Positions 10,440 to 20,060 of a stretch of DNA of 64,000 nt are shown piece after piece. The translations under genes and the position numbers were made by a program. How positions within the stretch are numbered: the first letter of the stretch is position 1; the number at the start of each line of letters is the position of its first letter. The stretch comes from Pteria penguin. Its lineage: Eukaryota; Mollusca; Bivalvia; Pterioida; Pteriidae. The notes under the pieces are model-generated. The model ran no database searches. It saw only the letters and a list, made by a program, of their open reading frames with translations, and was not told the origin of the DNA. The stretch spans positions 28,848,349 to 28,912,348 of the forward strand of contig CM068586.1 in the NCBI GenBank assembly GCA_035048485.1, read 5' to 3'.

Positions 10440-11368
10440 TTAAAATTCATTAAGAGGAATGCGAATGTACGAGGAAAAGGCATTAGAAGACCATCTGCCC
10501 CATGCCTTAATTGTTTCATCTGAGAAACCTCTTCTCGAAGCTTCGGTTGCCGCGCTTATCCGGAAACTGAGATTGATAGCAGTCGACACTAAGGTTACAA
10601 AGGGTTATTGCTTTCCGCAGCATAGATCTAAATTGATACATAGTCAGGGGTTTGCCGTCAAAATGGACGAATACTTGTTTGTTCTGTGAGTGTGTCCGAA
10701 TGCTTAGATAATGACACATTGTGAAATATGAGCAGGAGGGCGAGAGGCGAGACGCTTTAATTAGCAATGTTACCGACTTCCCGTGTTGGTCGGTTTTTGA
10801 TCTTCTGATACGTATTCTTAGCGATTTAGAAACATTGTTTACATGAATATCTGATAGTTGTATCGGTCAATCAGAATTCGAATTAGTGCAAGGGGCTGAA
10901 ATTTCGATTACTCTTAAAAAACCAAAAGAACAAAAATGCCAAAGAAAATGCTCTTGTGAAAAGCGACGCTTCGTATGCAGACGAGCAAGTAACATGGAGC
11001 GTTGAAATTAATTTATCAAGCAGTGGTAGGGTGATTGGCGATCTGACATCGCGTGTTCTCCCCCATCTTTTGATACCTTCAAGTACTTTCGCAACAATGA
11101 ACGCTTTTGTGTTATCTGGCAATTCGCGTAATTTATGGAAGTAGCTTAATGCACTCAAATAGGTTGTAATCGTGGACACGGAGAGTTTTCTTATTGAAAG
11201 ATATGCTAAGAAATGCTCCACGCTGATGGGCCATGTAATTTTGAGCTTGTACTTGTACTGATCTAGAAATGTATTGAAAAGGGAAAGAGCAGCTTGATAT
11301 GTATGCCAAGTTTTTGAAACCATTGAGTTTTGCAGGAGGTGTGATGCTCTTGCGGTTAAAAAGTCCAT
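10440..11368 (-). pseudogene. Ngaro tyrosine recombinase (frame-broken, catalytic His lost)
   Basis: The N-terminal core-binding part is open at 11368-10883 (WHTYQAALSLFNTFLDQ, STITTYLSALSYFH). A one-base shift near 10940 moves the first catalytic arginine (FLRVIEIS) into another frame. The C-terminal part (10767-10516) ends in a second shift near 10560. In the correct frame the box-II region reads LSFRISAATEASRRG then WGRWSSNAFSSYIR, where HSFRxG is expected: the His codon is CTC (Leu). Family role: integration of circular element DNA. The nucleophile Tyr is present in SSYIR. Confidence 0.8.
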
Positions 11369-11411
11369 AATTCCTGAGGGATGGATGTGGGGTGTTGATC
11401 TGCAGCCGGTG

Positions 11412-12640
11412 CTAACAAGAAATAGAATCAGCTATATCATTATGGATAACCGGGATATGTTCTGCGCGGATCATAATGTTTTGAATCAATGTACAAATCA
11501 CAAGACGCCGAAGTAGGTGCATAACCTGTTTATCCTTAGAAGATTTTTTGTTTAATATTTGAACAACTGCGTCATTGTCGATGTGAAACAATACTTTTTG
11601 GTTGGCTAAATATTTGCCCCAGATCCTTAATGCGGTAACGACTGGATAAAGCTCGAGAAAGGTTATGTTATTTAACAAACCAGATTCAAACCAGGCTGAG
11701 GGCCATTTTCCATGAGCCCAATGACCTTGGAAATAAATCCCAAAACCTTTCCCGTTCCCACCTGTGCTGTCGGTAAAAAAATCGATTTTGTCACAGCTTA
11801 CCCAGAAACGATTCGGCATTACTGTAACCCCGTGATAGTGTGGGAAAAACTCAAGCCACGCTTTAATATCCTCCTTCATTGACGCCGAAACCCGTATTCT
11901 ATGATTTGGTTTGTTCGCATTTGTCGAAGCATCGATTAACCTTCGCATAAAGACCCTGCCCGGGGCTACTACTTGGCATGCAAAATTGAGAGATCCAAGC
12001 AAGGATTGTAATTCTCTTAGTGTAACCTTAACCTAGGATAAAGTCAATGAAACCTTTTCTTTTAATTCTGATAGTTTTTCTGGCGGTAGTTTCATTGTCA
12101 TATCATTGGTGTTAAATTCAACTCCAAGGAATGTAAGTTTTGTCGTTGGACCTTCGGTTTTGTTCATACGCTATCGGCACTCCTAACAATTGACAAACTT
12201 GCTCGAATGTTTGCATTAATGTCTGACATTGGACCGAATTGGGATGTCCGCTGAATAGGTAATCATCGAGATAGTGGATGATAGTTGACAAGCGAGATGG
12301 ATTTCTCTTTTCTACCAACCAATGAATAAACGTTGAAAAATTTTCAAAAAGAGAACAGCTAATTGAGGCACCGAATGGTAAACATTTGTCAAAATAATAA
12401 CGACCTTCGAACGAAAATCCTAACAGTTCGAAATCCTCCGGTCTCACGGGCAATAATCGGAATGCAGATTTAATATCTGCTTTCCCCAGCAGCGCCCCCG
12501 GGCCCAGGCTCTGAATCATTGCAACTGCTTCATCGATGCTAGTGTAATGTACTGTGCAATACTTTTCAGGTATAAAGTAGTTCACCAATGAGTTTTCAGG
12601 GTACGACAGGTGATGGATTAGCCTGAATTCCTCTCCCTTT
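11412..12640 (-). pseudogene. Ngaro reverse transcriptase and RNase H (frame-broken)
   Basis: RT is open from 12588 to 12118: GKADIKSAFRLLPV (palm motif A) and HYLDDYLFSG (catalytic YLDD). HLSYPENSL upstream of 12588 extends it to about 12640. A single-base frame error near 12155 and a stop near 12030 interrupt the thumb. RNase H is open from 12002 to 11412: FFTDSTGGNGKGFG, FLELYPVV, FHIDNDAVVQ and HNDIADSI supply the D-E-D-D residues of the DIRS-type RNase H. Function when intact is copying element RNA to DNA and removing the RNA strand. The active-site residues are retained but the protein is split. Confidence 0.85.
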
Positions 12641-12957
12641 TTTTGGTACTAGGCCCAAAGGGAAACCCGGAGTGTGGGTATTGGTAATTCGTCAAATGGA
12701 CCGGCTACTCTACCTGCCCTTACTTCTTTCTGGATTTTTTTGGCGCGTAATTTCTGGTGACCTATAGATACTCTTTAGATTTTTTGAGAAAAATCGAATG
12801 CGTGGGCCGCAATACTGTAAGGAAACCCCGAATTTGAATCCGTTCAAGAGTAAATCAGCAATGTGACTCTCAGTGTATTCCGAAAGTAATACCGATAAAT
12901 TTTTTTATTATTATAGGGGAAATCCCGATTTTAAAGGCGTAGTCCTGATGTATTGCA

Positions 12958-13827
12958 TTACGGTTTGGTGTTATTGCATTTGAATTCTGGATGCTTTGAT
13001 CCGCATTTGCTACATTTCTGCGGGAATGTGCATCTAGGAAATGTATATTTTCCGCGATTGAAACCCCAGCAAGTTTTGCTGTTAGACTCGAACCCTTTTG
13101 CATGAAATACTTCCCTTGAATTTGATGAGGGATTTGATTTAGCTTCGCCTCGAACGCTAGTCAGGCAAAGCAACCAGAGCTCCGTATCCACTATTTCCCA
13201 AGATGTATGGGGATAGTTAGCTCTTTTAAGACGAAATTGTTCGTCATATTTCACCCATGCGGATGGGGAAGGTGCCCTCCTTGCGGCGAGTCTTATGTCG
13301 CGCATATATTTGCGTGCTGGGTGTTTCTCAAGAAAAATGCCCATATAAACCATAAAGGCAGAGGTCCACGTGTGGATGTTGTACAGTGGCTTAGTTAGGT
13401 TTTGTTTTTGTATGGTGAGTTTCCCATCCTTCATGATGATCTGCCCACTAAACTCCCCTTCAAAATAGAAGTCGCGCGCTGAATTTAGGAGAAATGAAAG
13501 ATCCACAAATCTCCCATCCCAAATCTGCTCCCTAAGCTTTACTGGAACATAATCACCCACTTTATCGAATATGCTAGGTAGCATCGGAGGGTTAGTGTCC
13601 ACGTGGTTTGACTGTAATTCATGGTTTGATTGTACATGCAATAACGGGAAGAAAGAATTATTACCTTCGTGAACTGGGGACGCCACTGGCTTGGTTACAA
13701 AGTCAGTTGGTAGAGGTTGTCCGGATGATGGCATCTTGGAGTTTGAAGAAGGGTTACACACATTTGGCGTTCCAGAGGTGTGGTTGGAGGCGGCCATAGT
13801 GTCCAGTGTAGGCAGGGGATAGTCCAA
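12958..13827 (-). CDS. Ngaro gag-like nucleic-acid-binding protein
   Basis: Open for 289 residues. The N-terminal ~110 residues are Ser/Pro/Asn-rich and low in recognisable domains. The middle (about 110-225) carries the conserved DIRS/Ngaro gag pattern (LREQIWDGRFVDLSFLL, then TWTSAFMVYMGIF). The C-terminus ends in two Cys clusters, the last being CSKCGSKHPEFKC (CX2CX3HX4C), a zinc knuckle. Expected role: packaging of element RNA. The initiating Met is the first in frame, and an earlier start cannot be excluded. A frame gap separates it from RT. Confidence 0.75.
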   Translation of the reverse strand: MDYPLPTLDTMAASNHTSGTPNVCNPSSNSKMPSSGQPLPTDFVTKPVASPVHEGNNSFFPLLHVQSNHELQSNHVDTNPPMLPSIFDKVGDYVPVKLREQIWDGRFVDLSFLLNSARDFYFEGEFSGQIIMKDGKLTIQKQNLTKPLYNIHTWTSAFMVYMGIFLEKHPARKYMRDIRLAARRAPSPSAWVKYDEQFRLKRANYPHTSWEIVDTELWLLCLTSVRGEAKSNPSSNSREVFHAKGFESNSKTCWGFNRGKYTFPRCTFPQKCSKCGSKHPEFKCNNTKP

Positions 13828-14113
13828 GGGAGGGGAATTCGAGGCAGATTGCGTTGCGGCTGCCTGTGTGGGCAGATTAGTCGGTCCCGAAGTCCTTGAT
13901 TTCAGAGACCGACGGTGAGTTTTTGGTTCTTAGGCTGTGTCTGAAAATTTGGCCGGGTGGCATCTTTTCCTGGAACCGGTAGCGCGAGCAGGAGTTCCTT
14001 GGCGTGGTTTTCCTATGGCAAACACTAACGATTTTTGTTGTTGGTGTTTTAGCTGTATAGTACTTGTTACAGAAAAATGTCGAAATTAAATGTCCGAGTT
14101 AAGAGGCAAAAGG

Positions 14114-14311
14114 TTGGCGCTCGCTCAAAATTATTGTCAGGAATAAAGCAGTAGACGCTATGACGTCACATATCATTGTTTCACAAAACACCAATCAAAT
14201 AACAGTGTATACACCACGGCATTTATGTTACTTAAATGGACGACGGGAGGTAAGTCTCATTATTTTACTCGCATTAAATTGGATTAACAGATATCACAGT
14301 TATTCCTTATC
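14114..14311 (-). repeat. Ngaro split repeat A1 (5' terminus)
   Basis: 198 bp matching A2 (8776-8970) with few differences. It begins on the minus strand at ATAAGGAATAA and ends at GAGCGAGCGCCAA. Shared landmarks are TATGACGTCACATATCATTG and GGACGACGGGAGG. Confidence 0.9.
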
Positions 14312-15396
14312 AATGAATTAAAAATCATAATTAAGTATAATCCAATGATATTTTACAACACTGAGCAAGTAATATTCAAAGCATACATTACATATTATTA
14401 TAACTATAGATAGTCAAACGTTCAACAACCTTCACTTTATAAAGTCACGACACAATTTGACAATTTGCATAACAATCTCTCTTCAAAAAATCAGATATAC
14501 TTCCCACTATTATCTCAAATGCGTCCACTAGCTGAAAAATAAACAGGGCTGCAGATTTCAATTCGTCTATATTTACCATGATACAACTTCTCGTGGTTTT
14601 CTTTTCTGAAAATAAGTCAGATTTCGCTTTCTAAAGAGTAGAAGCAATTTGCGTTTCGGTTCAACTTCACATACAGAGATTTCTACTAGACGTTAATAAC
14701 AGGTGCTGCTAACATGAAGCGAAGTTTTCTCTCCCCAGTCACCTGATCTCTCTCCGTCTTGGGTGTTCTCATATGCTCCCTCTATAGATGTTTCTAAATT
14801 GGTTTTATCCATCAACTTATTTAGATATATAAGAGTTCCATGCTTGTATACTGAATGTATTATTGTAACATACATGTATTTCGTATGTATATTGCATTTA
14901 GTTGTCTTATTTTAAGCATTACATGATTAATATACAAGTTAGCCAGATTAGAACGTCGTAGTGTTAGTCCTGGTAACTTGTAATAGATTAAAATATTTTA
15001 TTTGAAAGTGTTGTATTCAATTTTGACACAACTATCTTGTCTCTGTAAAATATTGCGAGTACAATTTTACAACCAATACATATATGACTCCTTCGTGTAG
15101 TTTATTTATCGACTCTGAATAGAAAATGGGTATGTAAATAAGAAAAACGAATTGTCAATACAAACCAAGCACTGTTTATTATTTTCTATATCTCATACCA
15201 GTTTTCACAAATAAAAAACATTAAAACAATTGTGGATTAATTCTATAATGCGACATTAAAAGTATGCTCCAAGTGTATCGTTTTACGTCAATATTCCGCT
15301 TTGTATATAGTCGATAAAATCAGGAACCGTCATCTGACATGGCATATCTGTCTTATTATACCGTTGATGTTATAAGGATGTGTCACATTATTAATA
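14312..15396. other. Intergenic, block 1; no gene seen
   Basis: AT-rich DNA. From about 14600 it matches block 3 (58140 onward) and from about 14870 block 2 (40021 onward). A weak match to the PLE 3' core (CACCTGATCTCTCTCCG at about 14741) is present. Confidence 0.5.
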
Positions 15397-15533
15397 GTAA
15401 TGGTGACTATTTACTGATTGTAATGGTGACTATTTACTGATTGTAATGGTGACTATTTACTGATTCTAATCGTGACTATTTACTGATTGTAATCATGACA
15501 ATTTTCTATTGTAATCGTGACTATTTACTGATA
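15397..15533. repeat. 23-bp minisatellite, six units (block 1)
   Basis: Unit GTAATGGTGACTATTTACTG plus ATT, six near-copies, one of 22 bp. The same locus in block 2 (40424-40492) has three units. In block 3 it is missing. Confidence 0.9.
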
Positions 15534-15609
15534 GTGAGTTTACCGTTACCCTTTAATGTAACTCTGCGTTATACTTACAAGCATACTCGTATGACATTAC
15601 GGCGGGTGT

Positions 15610-15715
15610 GACCAGTCAAAAGGGGATACTTACTTCTCCATGGCATCTGGTCGCACCTCTGGTACTTCAACGAGTCTTTGAAGGCTTATATCTCTAGTTC
15701 GTCTTCTTAAATGGA
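15610..15715. repeat. Diverged PLE 3'-core-like segment in block 1
   Basis: GGGTGTGACCAGTC, GGATACTTACTTCTCC and CATCTGGTCGCACCTC line up with the core of the PLE-A 3' end. It is conserved in block 2 at 40562-40670, so it predates the duplication. Confidence 0.5.
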
Positions 15716-15797
15716 TGCTCCTTATTGAATACTCGGTATCTTGTCGTTTTACTTACTATTCATAACAAGAAAATTTACTAAATATTTACTACCTTTA

Positions 15798-15950
15798 ATG
15801 TAAAGATGATGGATAAATCCAAAGCACAAGTCCAAAAATCATAAAACCAGAGGACATACAAAATCAGTGAAAATGAAAAACAAATGGAAAATAACAAAAT
15901 ATGTCTACTTGAAGAGCATATGTAAACCCCTGTGATGGAGTGAGATCAGC
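15798..15950 (-). repeat. PLE family A 3'-terminal fragment in block 1
   Basis: A 5'-truncated ~150-bp PLE-A 3' end inserted where block 2 (near 40757) is uninterrupted (CTACCTTT then TAAATAGACTTTATC). A copy-1-specific insertion. Confidence 0.75.
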
Positions 15951-16103
15951 CTATAAAATAGGCTTTATCAAAGGTATAAGTGGTCAGTAGGGTATATTTA
16001 CTCCTTTGTAGCAACCGATTCAGTCATTAATTCTACAAGGGTTCCCTAATTACTCTTTCCCCGGGTTTGAATCGGAATTTCTATCATTCCATGTTTGGTG
16101 TCA

Positions 16104-16282
16104 TATCAATTTATAGTATCTAAATATTCTGGTTATGGTTATCAATTTCTAATATCTAATTATTATTGTTATGATTATCCATCTAAAATATCTAAATATT
16201 ATAGTAATGGTTACCCATTTAAAATATCTAATTATTACAGCTATGGTTATCCATTTATAATATCTAATTACTATAGTTATGA
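16104..16282 (+). repeat. 36-bp minisatellite with open 12-residue periodic frame (block 1)
   Basis: Five 36-bp units; the plus-strand frame (16095-16301) reads consensus YPFIISNYYSYG. Block 2 has six units (40905-41118) with the frame still open, and block 3 has about three decayed units (58856-58975). The period is a multiple of three, so an open frame is expected by chance. No promoter or domain supports a gene. Confidence 0.85.
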
Positions 16283-16301
16283 AATGGTAATGATAAGGTA
16301 A

Positions 16302-17640
16302 TATTCATATCATATGTTTAGCTTTGAAACTAATTTTCAACAAATATACAATGATAATACCTTTTCATATTATGGAATTTTAAAACGTTTCATTTCACGC
16401 TAATAAGTATTTTGCCGCTTTTATTCATTCATATTGTTGATGGTTTAGACATCAATGGGGCACTGTAATAACATCCTTTGTGTAAAGAAAATGAAGGAGT
16501 GACAAAGTTATTACAGTTAATAGTAAATAGAAAAACAATGACTAATTAAAAATGTCAAAGTTTGGAACAGGTGCAATAAAGGAGAAAGTATTAAACATCA
16601 TAAGATTTAACCCCCATTTTTACAAATTACAGCTTTACCGCTATCAATAAAAAGGTATATATCTTTATCCAGATATTTAACTATTAACAATGCAGTTTAT
16701 ATCTCTAGTATACAGTTGGCTGCAGTCCTAACCTTATATTGAGTGTACTTCAAGTTCACTGTATGAACGGTTTTAGTTTACTTGGCGACAATAGAGCAAA
16801 TGTGAAATCAAGTATAGTACTAAACTTGAGTCCAAGTGCACTTCAGATTTGGTTTACTTTCTATACTTACTCCAAGTGCACTACAAATTTGGCTTACTTC
16901 CCATATACATGTACATGTATACCGCTTTAATTCACTTGTTGGAACCCAAAATAGAAGCTAGTGTAGCTTTGAGTACGGAATGCCTAAACAAAGGATAACA
17001 TATTTATACCTTGTCGAAGTGAAACCACAAAATGGCAACATAACGAGTTGGTACCGTATAACAAAACAAATAACAATAATAAATTATAACGAGTTGGAAG
17101 AAGAAATAAACAGATATCCGCCGAGTATAGTATAGAACTTTCGATAAAATACCGTCGAAATGTTCAACATAAAATCAGTATGGTAAATGTGTTAATTGTT
17201 TCTAAATATTTACTATATTTTTCTATTTGAAACATATTTTTTTATAAAATATTGCGATTGTACAACATTAAAGAAATATTTCTATTGTGTTATACGAAAG
17301 TGGATAATTCAATAACTGAATATGAAAAGTAAAAATGGTGTCACGTGACAGTATACTTGAAGACGGGATTACTTTAAAGTAAACTTGAAATCAAGTGCAC
17401 TTGACTACACTTTATTACGGGTTATCAGGACAAACTAACAAAAATTGAAATGCACTTGTCAAGATTAGGACTGCACCCAACTGTATTTCTCCATATGGAA
17501 AATATTAATAGATATTTACATGATTCATCATGTACTTTGTATTTCAACAATCAACTTTACAAAAATATCAGCCCCAAAACAAGTTGTGATTAATGTTCAG
17601 TATGAAACTAGCACAAAAAATTGATTCCTGTTTATTTTGA
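16302..17640. other. Intergenic, block 1; no gene seen
   Basis: Matches 41140-42480 in block 2 almost throughout. Contains recurrent CAAGTGCAC-type words (CCAAGTGCACT at about 16834 and 16872; CAAGTGCACTTG at about 17393). No ORF with recognisable content. Confidence 0.5.
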
Positions 17641-17655
17641 AAATAATTAATGTTA

Positions 17656-17661
17656 TTTATT
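17656..17661 (-). promoter_or_regulatory. Probable poly(A) signal AATAAA, synthetase copy 1
   Basis: TTTATT on the plus strand, about 125 bp beyond the stop codon of copy 1. It is conserved at the matching place in copy 2 (42493-42498). In copy 3 the matching sequence at about 59522-59527 reads AATAAG on the gene strand. Confidence 0.5.
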
Positions 17662-17783
17662 CCCGATTAGTAGTGATTATTGTTCAGTGTAAATCTTCAA
17701 CAAACAATTCATTTGTGTTGTTTTAATAATAAATCTTACTAATTTCTGTTGATTTTTGCCGTCAAACAGCTTTCGTATCGCCA

Positions 17784-20060
17784 TTATAAATCTGTTTTAT
17801 GTTGAAAAATCTTTTCACGGCATATATTAGCAACTTCTTTTCTGTTGATTTTGCCATTGTAAGTCTTCGGAAACTGGTCAAAGATTAAATAGTTCTTGGG
17901 AACCTGCATTTGTTGTAGTAGGTTGGCAGTGGTGTTGTTTGAATTGAGTAGAAAATCTTCCATTTCATTGATAGTGACTTTACAACCTGGTTTTAAGACA
18001 ACTGCACAGCACACAATTTGGAACTCGTTTGGATCTCTACAGGTAATTACAGTAGCATCATGAATAGACTCATGCTGTTTTAATTTGCTTTCCATGGAGA
18101 CAACAGATTGCAATTCTGCCCCTACTTTAACCAAACTATCAGATATTCTACCTTCAACAATGAGACAACCGTCTTTTGTTATCCGTCCGGAATCCCCCGT
18201 TTTGAACCAGCCTTGTTTTGTAAAGGCCTGTGATGTTTTGATAACATTGCCAAGATAGCCTGCAAATGCCAGAGGTGCTCGGACCAACACTTCCCCGTTT
18301 TCTTCTTTCATTACAACATTTCCCTGGTCATTGACGATCTTAATCTCCATGCCGGCTACCGGGAAACCGACTTCATAATCTGTATGGGACTTGTTTCTGT
18401 CGAATGTTTGAAAAGATATCATTCCTATTTCTGTGCATCCGTAAACAATTCCAAATCTTTCACATACTTGACTCATTTTATTCGTAAGAGATGCAGGAGT
18501 AGACTGACTGCCAGATACTAGGGATTTGAACTTCCAGGACTGATTTTTGTCAGTCATCATTTCAAGAAGGGTGCTGGGTAAGACAAATGACGCATCACAT
18601 TCCTCCTCGTGCAAAATATTGTTTAGGATTTTGTTGTAATCGGCAATGCTTGGTATGGAAGATAAATTCTTGATGACAACACGGGTTCCTCCTGTAAAAA
18701 TTTCCCAGGAAGGATATCTGTAATATGAATAACAACATCAATACTAACGCAATAATATCAGTGAGTTATTATATCAATAATATCATATCTTTAAATTTTT
18801 AAATTAAATATATACGAAATTAGATGATATGTTATTTCTATGAAAATACAATTTTGAACTTTTATTAATGTCTCTGGAAAACAAAAAGTGGGGTTAATGG
18901 CTTTCAAGAATAAGAGTTGATTATTCTGATAATTCTAAACTGAGAATAAAAACGATTAAAATCGAGTCTTTCATGCATAAAACATCCTTAAATCCATCAG
19001 TGAAACTGATTCGTGGTTTTAGTGAATATAAGCAAGAAAGAGATGTTCTTTTCTATGTAACTTTTCTTGTTGCAGCGGCTTATGATAAAGATCAAATTTT
19101 CCTCAGGAGCACCTGATAATCATGATAATTTGGATCTTCACATCCCACCCTACTGTATGACTTTGTTCTTACAAGCCTTTGTGATTTCTTTTCTGATATA
19201 CGAGTACTTCGTGCTGTCTTACACTTTAAAGACATATAATCAAAATGTTGCATACTCGTTCATAATGTGGTAGTTTCGTCAAATATCAACCATACATACC
19301 CTCCTAACCAGTTAAAAGGTCGGTCATTAAAAGTCTTTCTACTTTCTTTGCCGAACATAAGTTCAAAGTTATGTCCGGTAAACAGCAAAGACAAATGCGT
19401 TAATGGGATCATCTTTGGGGTTCCCGTACTCCCTGACGTCATCAGTATCACTGCATCATCCTCTGGGTATATCGTTGGTAGACGTATTTCTGTGTGTCCC
19501 ATTATCATAACGTCACGAAGTGTAAGGTAACTATTCTGTTGATCCTGGGACATTGCTATCAGCAATTTAAGATTTGGTAAAGAAGCGCAAGATACTTGAC
19601 CCTTGGTATTGGAAAATAAGAAAATATGTCGTAAAATGGACACATTTATATCATTCAGATCCGGAGGAAATATGACAGCTTTACATTTGTCGTTGAGATT
19701 TGTTAATATATTCATCAAATCGCTTCCATCCTTGACATTGAAATTGAACAGCAATGCGGTAGCCCCACACACTTGTGTACCGACTGAAGCAATCATCCAT
19801 TCCGGACAAGTCTCCGTCCCTATAGCAACAATATCGCCTCTCTTGATTCCAAGGTGGACAAGTCCTTTAGCAAACTTCGTAGCATTAACCAGTATTTCTG
19901 CAAATGTTATTGTTACCCTTCGTTCATTCTTCCAATTGATGAAGATCTGTGCAATGTCCTTTGTTTTAGCATGTCGTGATATCATATCTGGAATCGTTGT
20001 AAATGGAACATTCATTTCCCCATTACCTCTGATGTAACTCATACTACATTCCCTGTCCAT
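17784..20060 (-). CDS. Acyl-CoA synthetase (ANL superfamily, ACSF2-like), copy 1; two coding exons
   Basis: Exon 1 is 20060-19300 and exon 2 is 18717-17784. The 582-bp intron starts GTATGT and ends ACAG. The join falls inside a glycine codon (GG|A) and gives 1695 nt, or 564 residues, a normal length for the family. Seen: P-loop ILMTSGSTGTPK (about 205-216), YGCTE (346-350), TGD (427-429), hinge region GCLIVEGR with R444, and the A10-type motif NGKINRKEV with its lysine near 543. Family knowledge: such enzymes adenylate a carboxylic acid with ATP and transfer the acyl group to CoA. I see no targeting peptide, so cytosolic or peripheral location is only a guess. The start ATG lies in a good context (ACCATGG) shared by all three copies. 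The SYxxG N-terminal region and overall pattern suggest ACSF2-like, but 4-coumarate-ligase-like or luciferase-like members cannot be excluded and the substrate is unknown. The best-preserved hinge (VGAELQ) of the three is here. Confidence 0.9.
18718..19299 (-). other. Intron of synthetase copy 1
   Basis: GT at 19299-19298 and AG at 18719-18718 on the minus strand. It separates the P-loop exon from the exon holding YGCTE through the C-terminus. The equivalent introns are 43545-44069 and 60516-61105. Sequence similarity between introns is patchy, with larger indels than in the exons, as expected under coding constraint. Confidence 0.85.

Larger units (their letters stand above)
7853..14311 (-). 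mobile_element. Ngaro-type tyrosine-recombinase retrotransposon, nearly full length
   Basis: On the minus strand the order is A1 repeat (14311-14114), gag-like ORF, RT, RNase H, tyrosine recombinase, SGNH hydrolase, B1 repeat (9698-8971), A2 repeat (8970-8776), a 178-bp spacer and B2 repeat (8597-7853). This A1-ORFs-B1-A2-B2 'split direct repeat' plan is the hallmark of the Ngaro/PAT branch of DIRS-like elements, in which B1-A2 carries the joined ends used as template for a circular intermediate. No long target duplication is expected or seen. Gag and hydrolase frames are open, but RT, RNase H and recombinase carry frameshifts, stops and a lost catalytic histidine, so this copy is not autonomous. 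It lies inside synthetase block 1. Confidence 0.88.

Noticed and set aside
15397..15533. CRISPR-like spaced repeat
   Set aside because: Directly abutting 23-bp units without spacers in a eukaryotic genome; a minisatellite.
19267..20037. Plus-strand open frames opposite synthetase exon 1 (also 44034-44807 and 61409-61843)
   Set aside because: Antisense shadows of conserved coding sequence; they recur only because the sense exon is conserved.
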